The translations under genes and the position numbers were made by a program. Shown here in pieces: positions 39,141-49,628 of a stretch of DNA of 64,000 bases. The stretch is from an uncultured Ignavibacteriales bacterium (GTDB lineage Bacteria > Bacteroidota > Ignavibacteria > Ignavibacteriales > Ignavibacteriaceae). The stretch lies in contig CAIYTF010000082.1 in the NCBI GenBank assembly GCA_903929035.1, positions 1 through 64,000 on the forward strand, written 5' to 3'. Position 1 is the first letter of the stretch; the number at the start of each line of letters is the position of its first letter. The notes beneath the pieces were generated by a model that worked only from the letters and a program-made list of their open reading frames with translations, did not search any database and was not told the origin of the DNA.

Positions 39141-40469
39141 TCAATATCGATAGTATTCCGGTTTGTATGGTCCATCAACCGTAACACCGATATAGTCGGC
39201 TTGTTCTTTGCTTAATACATCAAGTTCAGCATTGAGTTTGCCAAGATGCAGCCGTGCCACTTCTTCATCAAGTTTTTTGGGAAGTGTATAAACCTTGTTC
39301 TCATACTTTTCAGAATTTGCCCAAAGTTCCAACTGTGCCAATACTTGATTTGTGAACGAGTTTGACATAACAAAAGAAGGATGACCCATCGCGCAGCCAA
39401 GATTTACCAAGCGGCCTTCGGCAAGCACGATAATGTCTTTACCATTGATAGTGTATTTATCAACCTGCGGTTTGATAACTTCTTTAGTATGTCCGTAGTT
39501 TTCGTTTAACCACGCCATATCTATCTCATTATCAAAGTGACCAATATTGCAGACAACCGTGTTGTGTTTCATCGCGAGGAAATGTTCCGCTCCGACAATT
39601 TTAGTGTTTCCGGTTGCTGTAACTACAATATCGCATTCGGGAATAGCATTGATAAGTTTTTTGACTTCATAAGCTTCCATCGAAGCCTGAAGCGCGCAAA
39701 TCGGGTCAACCTCGGTAACTAATACGCGAACACCCGCGTGGCGCAACGATTCCGATGATCCTTTTCCGACATCACCATAACCACAGACAACGGCAACTTT
39801 TCCTGCCATCATTAAATCGGTTGCCCTGCGAAGCGCATCAACTAATGATTCGCGGCAGCCATATTTATTGTCAAACTTCGATTTCGTGACCGAATCATTC
39901 ACGTTAAACGCGGGAACCGGCAGAGTTCCTTTTGTAACTCGTTCATACAAACGATGCACGCCGGTAGTGGTTTCTTCCGATAAACCGCGAATTCCTTTTA
40001 CGAGTTCAGGATATTTATCCAGTACCATATTAGTTAAATCACCGCCGTCATCAAGAATCATATTAAGCTGTTTATTGTCTTCACCAAAGAACAATGTCTG
40101 CTCGATACACCAGTCAGCCTCTTCCAATGTTTCGCCTTTCCAAGCATAGACAGGAACACCTGCCGCTGCAATTGCCGCCGCCGCGTGGTCTTGCGTGGAA
40201 AAAATGTTGCACGATGACCATTGCACTTCCGCGCCAAGCTCAACTAATGTTTCAATCAACACCGCGGTTTGAATTGTCATATGCAGGCAGCCGGCAATAC
40301 GCGCGCCTTTTAAAGGTTTGCTCGCGCTTAATCTTTTACGCAGAGTCATTAAACCCGGCATTTCTTCTTCTGCCAGCCGAATTTCTTTTCTTCCCCATTC
40401 CGAAAGGGAAATATCTTTCACTTTATAAGGAAGTTTTTTTTCAGCCTTATTTAATACGTTAACACTCAT
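39141..40469 (-). CDS. ahcY: Adenosylhomocysteinase
   Basis: [47 protein letters not shown]. Confidence 0.98.
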   Translation of the reverse strand: MSVNVLNKAEKKLPYKVKDISLSEWGRKEIRLAEEEMPGLMTLRKRLSASKPLKGARIAGCLHMTIQTAVLIETLVELGAEVQWSSCNIFSTQDHAAAAIAAAGVPVYAWKGETLEEADWCIEQTLFFGEDNKQLNMILDDGGDLTNMVLDKYPELVKGIRGLSEETTTGVHRLYERVTKGTLPVPAFNVNDSVTKSKFDNKYGCRESLVDALRRATDLMMAGKVAVVCGYGDVGKGSSESLRHAGVRVLVTEVDPICALQASMEAYEVKKLINAIPECDIVVTATGNTKIVGAEHFLAMKHNTVVCNIGHFDNEIDMAWLNENYGHTKEVIKPQVDKYTINGKDIIVLAEGRLVNLGCAMGHPSFVMSNSFTNQVLAQLELWANSEKYENKVYTLPKKLDEEVARLHLGKLNAELDVLSKEQADYIGVTVDGPYKPEYYRY

Positions 40470-40489
40470 TTTTATACCTTACCTTTTAA

Positions 40490-41641
40490 TCATTTTTTTA
40501 AATACTTGGAGAACACGGTGACGAGGTCAAATTGTTCCCAAGTAAAATCTTTATCATTTCTTCCGAAATGACCATAAGCGGCTGTCTTCCTGTAAATAGG
40601 ACGGCGAAGCTGCAATCTTTCAATAATTCCAGCAGGTGTTAAATCCACTTCTTTCATTACCATCGCGGAAAGGTCGGCATCACTGATAGCACCGCTGCCT
40701 TTGGTATCAATAAATATTGAAACAGGTTTTGCAACGCCAATTGCATAAGCAAGCTGCACTAAACATTCTTTCGCGAGCTTTGCCTTCACTATATTTTTCG
40801 CGATATGACGGGCTGCATAAGCCGCGCTTCTATCAACCTTTGATGGGTCTTTACCGGAGAACGCACCGCCGCCGTGAGGAGCCCATCCGCCGTAAGTATC
40901 AACAATAATTTTTCTGCCTGTCAAACCCGTGTCGCCGTGAGGTCCGCCGATTTCAAATCTTCCCGTCGGGTTAACGTGATAAGTGGTTTTCTTCAGCAAA
41001 TTTTCGGGGATGACTGCCTTGATAACGTGTTTAATAACATCATCTTTAATTTTCTTTTGCGAAACACTTGGATCGTGCTGTGTAGAGATAACCACTGTAT
41101 CCACCCGGATAGGTTTGTGATTATCATCGTATTCGATTGTAACCTGCGATTTCGCGTCAGGACGTAAATAAGGCATTAACTTGGGTTGTTTCTTGCGGAT
41201 GTCGGCAAGTTTTTTCATCAGTTTATGAGCGAACATAATCGGCATAGGCATAAGCTCAGCTGTTTGGTCGCAGGCATAACCAAACATAAGCCCCTGATCT
41301 CCGGCACCGCCGGTATCAACACCCATAGCAATATCCCGGGACTGTGAATGAATTAAATTCAATACCCCGCAAGACTCAGCTTCAAATTTATATTCAGCTT
41401 TAGTATATCCGATATCTTTTATGGCTTGGCGGGCTACCTCTTGATAATCAACTTCAATACCTTTTTTATGAGTGATTTCGCCGCCGATCACCACGGTACC
41501 GGTTGTAACAAATGATTCGCAGGCAACTCTCGCGTCGGGGTCCTGCGCGAGTATTGCATCAAGTATGCTATCTGAAATTGCATCGCAAACTTTGTCAGGA
41601 TGTCCTTCTGATACAGATTCTGATGTGAATAAGTAAGACAT
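40490..41641 (-). CDS. metK: S-adenosylmethionine synthetase
   Basis: [46 protein letters not shown]. Confidence 0.98.
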   Translation of the reverse strand: MSYLFTSESVSEGHPDKVCDAISDSILDAILAQDPDARVACESFVTTGTVVIGGEITHKKGIEVDYQEVARQAIKDIGYTKAEYKFEAESCGVLNLIHSQSRDIAMGVDTGGAGDQGLMFGYACDQTAELMPMPIMFAHKLMKKLADIRKKQPKLMPYLRPDAKSQVTIEYDDNHKPIRVDTVVISTQHDPSVSQKKIKDDVIKHVIKAVIPENLLKKTTYHVNPTGRFEIGGPHGDTGLTGRKIIVDTYGGWAPHGGGAFSGKDPSKVDRSAAYAARHIAKNIVKAKLAKECLVQLAYAIGVAKPVSIFIDTKGSGAISDADLSAMVMKEVDLTPAGIIERLQLRRPIYRKTAAYGHFGRNDKDFTWEQFDLVTVFSKYLKK

Positions 41642-41669
41642 AGTTTCTTTCTTTTTTTTTAGTTATGAA

Positions 41670-42647
41670 TTAGTAAAATTTAATTTCCGTAGAATCGCCT
41701 GAATTCAGCTGTTTGAATGAGCCGATGATTTCAGAGTTTCTGCCAATAAGGGAATCCGTCAATAAGGAGCAGTGTATTTTAGCATCATCGCCAATAATCG
41801 AATTACGAAGTATGGAATCTTTAATCTCAACATTTTCACCAATTGTTGCATAAGGACCTATTACCGAATTAGAAATTTTCGCACTGTCAGGAATATATAC
41901 CGGCGGGATAATAATTGCAGAGTCTGTAGATGTATAACTGCCTCCTCGGGAAAGCAAGAAACTATTAGTCGCGAGAAGTGTTTCAGGTTTACCGCAGTCA
42001 TACCATCCTTCAATTGGATAGGCTGTAACTTTTTCACCGGCATCAATCAATAGCTGCAGTGCATCTGTTAATTGCAATTCGCCTTTTGTCCGAATATCTT
42101 CGTTAACAAGTTTTTCGAGACACTCGGTAAATAAATTTTTGTTAGTAATATAATAAAGCCCGACTAAAGCAAGATTTGAAACAGGCTCGCGCGGTTTTTC
42201 AATTAATTTTTCGATAAAACCATCACGTAATATAGCCACGCCAAAACGGCGCGGATCATCAACTTTCTTAACACCTAATGATGTATGCTTCTGCCGAAAC
42301 AGTTCTTTTAAATTTGCATCAAAAATTGTATCCCCAAGAATGATGAACAGTTCATCATCATCGAAAGTGGGGATAGCTGTATAAATAGCGTGTCCTAATC
42401 CTTGAGCAGTAACCTGCTCAACATAATCGGCAGTGATATTCGGATATGTAGTATCAACATAATCCCGCACCATCTCACCGAGATGTCCAAGAACGAATGT
42501 AAATTTTGTAACACCGGCATCAACAACTTTATCGATAATATGCCCTAAAATGGGCTTACCGCCGACATTTAAAAGAACTTTCGGCGTTGTGTGCGTGTGT
42601 GGTTTTAATCTGCTGCCAATTCCGGCAACGGGGATAATAGCTCTCAT
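41670..42647 (-). CDS. Sugar-phosphate nucleotidyltransferase
   Basis: AIIPVAGIGSRLKPHTHTTPKVLLNVGGKPILGHI; C-terminal hexapeptide-like repeats. Confidence 0.92.
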   Translation of the reverse strand: MRAIIPVAGIGSRLKPHTHTTPKVLLNVGGKPILGHIIDKVVDAGVTKFTFVLGHLGEMVRDYVDTTYPNITADYVEQVTAQGLGHAIYTAIPTFDDDELFIILGDTIFDANLKELFRQKHTSLGVKKVDDPRRFGVAILRDGFIEKLIEKPREPVSNLALVGLYYITNKNLFTECLEKLVNEDIRTKGELQLTDALQLLIDAGEKVTAYPIEGWYDCGKPETLLATNSFLLSRGGSYTSTDSAIIIPPVYIPDSAKISNSVIGPYATIGENVEIKDSILRNSIIGDDAKIHCSLLTDSLIGRNSEIIGSFKQLNSGDSTEIKFY

Positions 42648-42753
42648 AATTCCTAATTATTTTTGACAATATAAATTAGGCAAATTCCCTGCAAATAACA
42701 ATAACACGTCAAATAAATTATAGTTGACACGTGACTTGTCACGTCTCAATAAA

Positions 42754-44193
42754 TCACACTTCCTCAAATTTCATCCAGTTCAATCGGCTCTTTTCAGAAT
42801 ACGGCGCACCTGCAGTAAAGAGAACTAAATCACCTTTTTTAACGTGCCCGGATTCTAAGATAAGTTTTTTTATACCTTCAATGGCAAATCCGTCTTTCTT
42901 AATCTCGTGATGAAACAAAGAGGTAACACCCCATTTGAGGCACAACGAATTTATAGTATCGAAACTATCCGAGATAGCAATAATGCGGGCTTTTGGCCTA
43001 AATTTAGAAAGTCTTCTTGCAGTCCGTCCTTCGTGAGTCAATACAACCACTGCCACTGCTTTCGTTTGGTCACTTATTGAGCAAATAGCGTGATTGGTTG
43101 CATCGAACAAATTTTCTTCCGTTGAATTGGGAATAACAAACTCAATCTGACGTTTAGTCTGCAGGTTGCTCTCTGCTTTCAGCAAAATATTATTCATCAC
43201 TTCCACTGCTTTATGCGGAAACTTGCCAACTGATGTCTCACCGCTCAACATAACAACATCAGTGCCATCCCATACAGCATTCGCTACATCAGAAGCTTCT
43301 GCTCTCGTGGGTATAGGATTTGTTATCATAGACTCCAGCATCTGTGTCGCGGTAATAACAAGCTTGCCGACAGCGTTGCATTTCTTTATTATCATTTTTT
43401 GAATGATAGGAACATCCTCGGGATTCATCTCAACACCAAGGTCTCCCCGCGCCACCATAATCCCATCTGCCGCTGAAAGAATTTCATCGAAATTATCTAC
43501 TGCTTCTTTCTTTTCGATTTTTGCAATTACCGGTTTCTGATAACCCCGCTCGTTCATCCAGGCTTTCAAGTCAATTATATCCTTTGCCTGCCGCACGAAA
43601 GAAAGCGCGACATAATCAATCCGGTGTTTAAGCGCGAAACTCAAATCGTTCAAATCCTTTTCAGTCACGGATGGAGTTGATAGATTCATTCCCGGAAGAT
43701 TCATTCCTTTCTTGGGTTTTACTATGCCGCCATTTTCAATTTCACAAATAACCGAACGTTCTGTTTTAGAAATAATTCGCAACCGCAATAATCCGTCATC
43801 AATTAAAATTATCTCGCCAATTTTGGCATCCCGCGGAAGGGGGGAATAAGATGTCGATACAACATTCTTATTGCCTAAAATTTTATCAATTGTTATTTCA
43901 ATTTTATCACCGGTGAAAATTTCAAACTGAGGCTGTTCTAATTCGCCAATTCTAATTTTAGGTCCCTGCAAATCTAATAGAATAGCAAGCGGTGCGCTTG
44001 CCAGTTTACAGGACTGATTAATAGTAGTAAAAAGTTCTTCATAAAAGTCATAATTACCGTGAGAAAAATTAAGCCGCACACCGTCAATTCCCACCTTAAT
44101 CAACTTGATAATTGCCTCTTTGGATGAGGTTGCCGGTCCCAGTGTACCAAGTATTTTTGTTTTCGCGAATTTCTCATTGCTCTCGTGTATCAT
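42754..44193 (-). CDS. pyk: Pyruvate kinase
   Basis: TKILGTLGPATSS, VRLNFSHG, MVARGDLGVE, TATQMLESM. Confidence 0.97.
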   Translation of the reverse strand: MIHESNEKFAKTKILGTLGPATSSKEAIIKLIKVGIDGVRLNFSHGNYDFYEELFTTINQSCKLASAPLAILLDLQGPKIRIGELEQPQFEIFTGDKIEITIDKILGNKNVVSTSYSPLPRDAKIGEIILIDDGLLRLRIISKTERSVICEIENGGIVKPKKGMNLPGMNLSTPSVTEKDLNDLSFALKHRIDYVALSFVRQAKDIIDLKAWMNERGYQKPVIAKIEKKEAVDNFDEILSAADGIMVARGDLGVEMNPEDVPIIQKMIIKKCNAVGKLVITATQMLESMITNPIPTRAEASDVANAVWDGTDVVMLSGETSVGKFPHKAVEVMNNILLKAESNLQTKRQIEFVIPNSTEENLFDATNHAICSISDQTKAVAVVVLTHEGRTARRLSKFRPKARIIAISDSFDTINSLCLKWGVTSLFHHEIKKDGFAIEGIKKLILESGHVKKGDLVLFTAGAPYSEKSRLNWMKFEEV

Positions 44194-44210
44194 TATAATT
44201 TGCCTTTCAA

Positions 44211-46655
44211 TTATTTCTTGTTTTTATTTGGTTTGTTAATTTCGGTTTCATTGTTTGCTATCTTATACATTTTCAGTAAACTTGCCTCAACTTTGCCAAA
44301 AACGGAATCATCGGGAAAATCACCGGATTTATTTTTAATGCCGGCGGGAATACCGGTAAATATTTCAATACCCTCGGCAACAGTTCTCACGGGATAGATG
44401 TGGAATAAGCCTTCGCGGACTGCATCAATAATTTTATCGCTTAGCATCAGGTGTACTATATTCTGCCGCGGTATTACAACGCCGTGTTCGCCGGTCAAAC
44501 CGCGTTTGACACAAATCTCAAAAAAACCTTCTATCTTTTCATTAATACCGCCGATAGGCTGCATCTCACCGCGTTGATTTACAGAGCCTGTTACTGCCAA
44601 TGACTGTTTTAACGGCACTTCGCTTAATGATGAAAGCAAGATAAATATTTCTGCCGCTGTTGCCGAATCGCCGTCAATACCGCCGTAAGACTGTTCAAAC
44701 ACGAAACTTGCATTAAAGGAAAGAGGAATATTTCTGCCGAATAGTTCACCGATATATCCGGTAATAACTAATGTTGCTTTGTCAAAGATATGTCCACTCA
44801 ATCCCGATTCACGCTCAACATTAACAATAACGCCATCACCGATAGAAACAGAACAAGTTATTCGCGCGGGTTTCCCAAATCCAAAAGATTCATCTTCAAA
44901 ATACAGCAATCCATTGATACATCCAACCTGTTTTCCGGATGTTTGAATTAAAATTTGATTATCAATTATTGCTTCCGTCAGTTTTTCATCACCGAGTGAA
45001 TGGCGTTCTTTCGATTTATTATAGGCATACTTAACATACTCCGCGGTAATTGTTTTTGACTTACCTTTTCGTGCCCAATAGTCAGCCTCTCGTGCAATAT
45101 CGGCAAGAAAAGAAAATCGGGTTGTCAATCGTTCTTTATGTTCAGCATAACGTGCCGCGTGTTCCATAAGCGAAGCAACCGCGCCGGCTTCAAGTTCCAG
45201 CAGCTTCTCTTCATTTACCAGCCGCTTCAATACACGAGCGTATTCTTTCACGATATCATCGCTCTTTGTAACGACAGAATCAAAATCGACTTTTACTTTA
45301 AATATCTTTTTAAAATCATCTTCATTTGACGCGAGAAATGAATACCAGTATGCTCCGCCAATCAAAATTACTTTTGTCGTAATCTCGATAGGTTCCGGTT
45401 TCAACGATGCGGGAGGCAAATAGTGCGATGAAAAGTTTTCCTGAATTTCAAGCTTATTATATGTCAATACGCGTTTAAGAGTCTGCCAGACTCCCTGCTC
45501 TTCAAATAGGTGTACAGCACGGATAACAATATATCCGCCATTTGCTTTTAATAAGGAGCCTGCTTTAATCTTAGTGAAGTCTGCTGTCCACTTTCCGCTT
45601 CCATCGCCTGTCCGCTCGATAGAACCAAATAAATTATTTCCGGATGGTGAAATTTCAACAATAACAGGGCGCAGCTTCGTGTTTGAATTATCCAAGATTA
45701 TATTAACTTCAAAACCGCGCAAATAAGTTTCTAATGCTTCCACTTGCGCCGCTTCTTCTTCTTCAGCATCCCGCTTAAATATCCACAGGTTGGATAATAA
45801 ACTATCTTGTATCCCGCGTAAATATTTTTGAATCTTAGCATCTTTGAATTTTTCAAACAAGTCCTGCATAACTGCATCAAGAACCAGATTAACTTCGGCT
45901 TTTTCAAGTTCTTCCAATTCAAGGTGCATCTTTTGATTGAGCTTCATAGCCTTATGAAAAATAGTAATTAACTTCTGCCGATGATTTTCATATCGGGTAA
46001 GCAAACTTTTATGTGCCTTTGGTCCGATTTCGCCCTTTGCAGCTGCTTCCATCACCTCGTCAATTGTAACAGCTTTTTTGTTAATAACTGTAAGAATTTG
46101 CGGAACAGAGTTATCCTTTTCATCAGGCTCTGACAATGTAAATCCATCACCGGTGAGTTTTGTCTTGAAACTTTCAAACATCTCCCATTCAGTTGCTTTA
46201 TATTTTGCGATTATAACATCGCGCTTTTTACGATACGATTCAGCCTGCATATGCACGGGTATCCGTTCGGATATATAAACGATCAAGGATCGGATTTCTT
46301 TTTTGAATTCTTTTGCTTTCCCCGCCGGAAAAGTCAGTAATGCCGGACAGTCTGCAGCTTCAAAATTATTTACATATACAAAATCAAAAAGTTTTGCTTT
46401 TCCGTTTCCAATAGCTCGCAGCATATTTTCCACGGTAGTGGCTTTCCCCGTTCCGGAAAGTCCGGATATATAAATATTATAACCGGGCTTATCAATATTT
46501 ACACCAAGCTCAAGAGCAGAAAGCGCGCGTGCCTGCCCGATAGTTTCATCTGCCGGAGTTAATTCCGCGGTTGTTGCAAATCCAAGTACTTCAGGATCGC
46601 AAAACCACTTCATTTCTTCAGGCTGTAACTCGCTAAATTTATTCTTTTGTTTCAT
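44211..46655 (-). CDS. LonB-like ATP-dependent protease (Lon-related AAA, COG1067 type)
   Basis: GYNIYISGLSGTGKATTVENML...; C-terminal SYGGIDGDSATAAEIFILLSSLSEVPLKQSLAVTGSVNQRGEMQPIGGINEKIEGFF. Confidence 0.92.
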   Translation of the reverse strand: MKQKNKFSELQPEEMKWFCDPEVLGFATTAELTPADETIGQARALSALELGVNIDKPGYNIYISGLSGTGKATTVENMLRAIGNGKAKLFDFVYVNNFEAADCPALLTFPAGKAKEFKKEIRSLIVYISERIPVHMQAESYRKKRDVIIAKYKATEWEMFESFKTKLTGDGFTLSEPDEKDNSVPQILTVINKKAVTIDEVMEAAAKGEIGPKAHKSLLTRYENHRQKLITIFHKAMKLNQKMHLELEELEKAEVNLVLDAVMQDLFEKFKDAKIQKYLRGIQDSLLSNLWIFKRDAEEEEAAQVEALETYLRGFEVNIILDNSNTKLRPVIVEISPSGNNLFGSIERTGDGSGKWTADFTKIKAGSLLKANGGYIVIRAVHLFEEQGVWQTLKRVLTYNKLEIQENFSSHYLPPASLKPEPIEITTKVILIGGAYWYSFLASNEDDFKKIFKVKVDFDSVVTKSDDIVKEYARVLKRLVNEEKLLELEAGAVASLMEHAARYAEHKERLTTRFSFLADIAREADYWARKGKSKTITAEYVKYAYNKSKERHSLGDEKLTEAIIDNQILIQTSGKQVGCINGLLYFEDESFGFGKPARITCSVSIGDGVIVNVERESGLSGHIFDKATLVITGYIGELFGRNIPLSFNASFVFEQSYGGIDGDSATAAEIFILLSSLSEVPLKQSLAVTGSVNQRGEMQPIGGINEKIEGFFEICVKRGLTGEHGVVIPRQNIVHLMLSDKIIDAVREGLFHIYPVRTVAEGIEIFTGIPAGIKNKSGDFPDDSVFGKVEASLLKMYKIANNETEINKPNKNKK

Positions 46656-46697
46656 AATAAGAGTATTGTATTAAAAAATGTTACGCGTAAATCAGGA

Positions 46698-46946
46698 TCA
46701 CTCATTTTCGCCGGCAAGACCAATAACCTTTATTACGGCGACAGCCTTGGTGAGCATATATACATTTTTTAATTCCGTTGTTAATAGATTCATTATTTCA
46801 TCGTAGTCTCCAAACAATTGAGTGCTTAATTGGTTTGTTTCAACCGCGATATTCGGGTGAATATTCAGTTTTGAAATAAAGGATTTGATTATTTCAATAA
46901 AATCATTGTTTAAGGGATATAGGCTAATTTCAACTTTTGCCTGCAT
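46698..46946 (-). CDS. YkoF/thiamine-binding-like small protein
   Basis: AKVEISLYPLNNDFIEIIKSFISKL...NQLSTQLFGDYDEIMNLL. Confidence 0.5.
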   Translation of the reverse strand: MQAKVEISLYPLNNDFIEIIKSFISKLNIHPNIAVETNQLSTQLFGDYDEIMNLLTTELKNVYMLTKAVAVIKVIGLAGENE

Positions 46947-47051
46947 AAGCTACACTCGATATATTTTAAATTAAGACTGTAAGCAATTTACACATTGTTC
47001 TGAATAATAGGAACAAGAACATTACCGTACTGCACACCTATCAAAAAACTA

Positions 47052-47132
47052 AGGGCTTGTCAAGAAATAACCTTTACATCTTCCAACATATTAGCCTTCG
47101 CGTTCATTGCGTCTTTGCGTGAAAAAGTGTTA
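47052..47132 (+). repeat. Dispersed TIR element, copy E (right end missing)
   Basis: agggcttgtcaagaaataacctttacatcttcc...gcgtctttgcgtgaaaaagtgtta, then copy F begins directly. Confidence 0.8.
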
Positions 47133-47225
47133 AGTCCTTGTCAAGAAATAACCTTTGCATCTTCTAAATCTAACCTTTGCGGTCTTTGCGTGAGAAATTA
47201 TTAAAGTTATTTGTGAACAAGTCCT
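47133..47225 (+). repeat. Dispersed TIR element, copy F
   Basis: agtccttgtcaagaaataacctttgcatcttctaaatctaacctttgcggtctttgcgtgagaaattattaaagttatttgtgaacaagtcct. Confidence 0.85.
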
Positions 47226-48807
47226 AAACTTCAGCAGCGGGCTTATCATACCAAGAGAAAAACTCAGTCAATGCAACTTTCCTATTTTCAGAAACAAAGA
47301 AAAAGTTTATACCGCGCCCGGTAATCTCCCAATATTCCTCATCTGTATTCATTTCAATTAAATCTTGAATTATTCTTATCCGATTTAAAGGTTCATCTTT
47401 CATATCATCAAATATTTTGCGTGCCAAATCACAACGTTCTTTCATAATATAAAACGCCGCGAGCTTAACTTGCGCTATACGTACACCAATTAGGGAAAGT
47501 TCCTGCTGGGTTAAAGGTCCACCACTGCTTTCTTCAGGAGACTGATCCAATTTTAGGAACATATCTAATAACCTATCCTGACAACTAATGTTAAGTTCAA
47601 ATGCAAGTTCATTTAATTTACAGATATCGTGCGCGGCTGTTTCCAAAATAAACAATACGTGTCGTTTTTGGGCTTCTAAAGCGTAGTACTTAAAATAAAA
47701 AGTTACCCGTTCTACTTCTTCAGGCATATTGAACATAAGAATTTCCCCAAAATTTCTATAATGCTCGAGAATATTAAATGCTGTCCGCGGGTCAGAACTA
47801 TTTATTGCAAATCGCAAAAAAGTATTAAAATATTGAATCACTGTAAAAATGACTTCTTTATTTTGTAGTTTGCTCGCCTTTTCACCAATTTTTGTGCTGT
47901 TTAATAGAACACCGGATGCAACTGTTTTTAGATTTTCTCGAGAAATAGTAAATATAATCTCCATTAATCGAAATATTTTTCTCTCTAACCAAATTTTCCG
48001 GGTGGTAATGATATCTTGTACAAATTCGGAAAAGTCAATAAAATCAGCATCTTCTCTTTCAACATCAGTTAACACGAAAAAACTTTCAGGTAAATCCTTT
48101 TTAATATCAAGATAAGCTATGAATAAATCGGTAAGAATGTTTGAACAATATTGAGAAACAGCCCTATCGCCTTGAATAACCGAATTGATCGCGATATCTC
48201 CCACGAATTCAATACTTTCAACTATGCTGTTCTTAATGCGATGAACTTCTTCATTTGTCATAGATGGATTTTTCAATTTCTCCAAATTCTTGATGGCACC
48301 ATCTTCTACGTAGGCAATAAAATTATGGGGATGAAGAAAAGTAAAAATATGATTAAAATATGGAATAACTATCAGCAAAGAAATTGAAACAAGAAAAGCA
48401 TTTAAAATTATACTTACGATAGGGAAAAAACTTGATGTCAGAATATGAGCGACCCAAATGGAATTAACAGAGCAAACAACGAACAAAGCCATCACCCAAA
48501 AATTCAATTTGTCATTAACGAATAAGTCCATAACTTTAGGTGAATATTTATTGGAGGCCATTTCAACAACTATCGCGATTACTGTAATTGTGATTCCAAG
48601 TATTGCAGGGGCAACCTGCGTTAATCCTCCCAGTACGTTTGCTATTGTACCGGCATCGTTTGAGAAAAATTTTCTGAATATATGTTCATTTATCCATTGA
48701 CCATCTAAGTGTTTATCAATAACAAATGTTATTAACGAAAATGCCATACAAAGAATAATTTGTACTAATAATGGTATTGCCCAAGAGTTTAATATTTTTC
48801 TATTCAA
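47224..48807 (-). CDS. DUF2254-like membrane protein
   Basis: N-terminal TM segments; LGGLTQVAPAILGITITVIAIVVEMASNKYSPKVM. Confidence 0.8.
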   Translation of the reverse strand: MNRKILNSWAIPLLVQIILCMAFSLITFVIDKHLDGQWINEHIFRKFFSNDAGTIANVLGGLTQVAPAILGITITVIAIVVEMASNKYSPKVMDLFVNDKLNFWVMALFVVCSVNSIWVAHILTSSFFPIVSIILNAFLVSISLLIVIPYFNHIFTFLHPHNFIAYVEDGAIKNLEKLKNPSMTNEEVHRIKNSIVESIEFVGDIAINSVIQGDRAVSQYCSNILTDLFIAYLDIKKDLPESFFVLTDVEREDADFIDFSEFVQDIITTRKIWLERKIFRLMEIIFTISRENLKTVASGVLLNSTKIGEKASKLQNKEVIFTVIQYFNTFLRFAINSSDPRTAFNILEHYRNFGEILMFNMPEEVERVTFYFKYYALEAQKRHVLFILETAAHDICKLNELAFELNISCQDRLLDMFLKLDQSPEESSGGPLTQQELSLIGVRIAQVKLAAFYIMKERCDLARKIFDDMKDEPLNRIRIIQDLIEMNTDEEYWEITGRGINFFFVSENRKVALTEFFSWYDKPAAEV

Positions 48808-49121
48808 TTTAGACCTGTTAGTTTGGAATTTGAAATATTTAAAACAATTTTCAATGAAAGTGGTGTAATATTAACAAGATACACGTTTATTGCAAAATAA
48901 TATAATTATCTTTATAATTTGTGCTTATTTGAAAATTTTTCTGTTTTTTCAACAAGTTTCTTTGAACTGCAAGATATTCCTGTCAAAAAAAGTGCATATT
49001 GATAAGCCTATTGTTTAAATTACGCGGCTTTCAAAAAAAAAATTGCAGTGTGATTTGCAGCACATTGTTTGTTAAAATACTTATGTAGATTTACTACATC
49101 AATAAAATAAAGGATTACAAA

Positions 49122-49259
49122 ATGTCTAAAGAGATTAACGCGCGAGAGCAAAATACGGTGCTACGGAATGATACTGCAGACAGAGCAGCAGATGTAAAGA
49201 AACTGCTGTTTTGGCTCGCCGCTTCAGTTTGCTTTGTTTTGTTAGTATTATACGTATAG
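49122..49259 (+). CDS. 45-aa single-TM protein (below ORF-track cutoff)
   Basis: MSKEINAREQNTVLRNDTADRAADVKKLLFWLAASVCFVLLVLYV*, preceded by aaagga. Confidence 0.6.
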   Translation: MSKEINAREQNTVLRNDTADRAADVKKLLFWLAASVCFVLLVLYV

Positions 49260-49268
49260 GTTTATTTA

Positions 49269-49493
49269 ATGGATAAAGAAAAAAAAATTTACGGTTGGGA
49301 TGTCGGAATGGGAGATTATAAACAATTTCCCGCGGAGGATACCGCTCCGGTTAGAACTAATTATGGATTGAAATTGCTTTTTAGGTCGTTTCAAGATAGA
49401 GTTAGTGCAGCATTCCGATTGAAGCTGCTGTTCAGTGCAATTATTATCGCGGGTATCGGGATAGTAATCGGACTGACTTTAGTTTTTTGGTAA
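49269..49493 (+). CDS. 74-aa C-terminal-TM small protein
   Basis: MDKEKKIYGWDVGMGDYKQFPAEDTAP...LKLLFSAIIIAGIGIVIGLTLVFW*. Confidence 0.65.
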   Translation: MDKEKKIYGWDVGMGDYKQFPAEDTAPVRTNYGLKLLFRSFQDRVSAAFRLKLLFSAIIIAGIGIVIGLTLVFW

Positions 49494-49514
49494 GTTATAG
49501 TATAGAATGAATAT

Positions 49515-49549
49515 AAGGGCAGAGCTTTCACGATGGTCTGCCCTTTTTT
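49515..49549 (+). terminator. Rho-independent terminator after the small TM genes
   Basis: aagggcaga...tctgccctttttt. Confidence 0.88.
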
Positions 49550-49579
49550 AAATAAGAATGATTTGTGAATAAGCCTTAC

Positions 49580-49604
49580 ATACCGCGCCATTATAGCGCG
49601 GTAT
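49580..49604. repeat. Perfect 9-bp hairpin ataccgcgc-cattata-gcgcggtat between convergent genes
   Basis: Direct reading. Confidence 0.75.
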
Positions 49605-49628
49605 TATATTCCTCTATTCGGATGGAAT

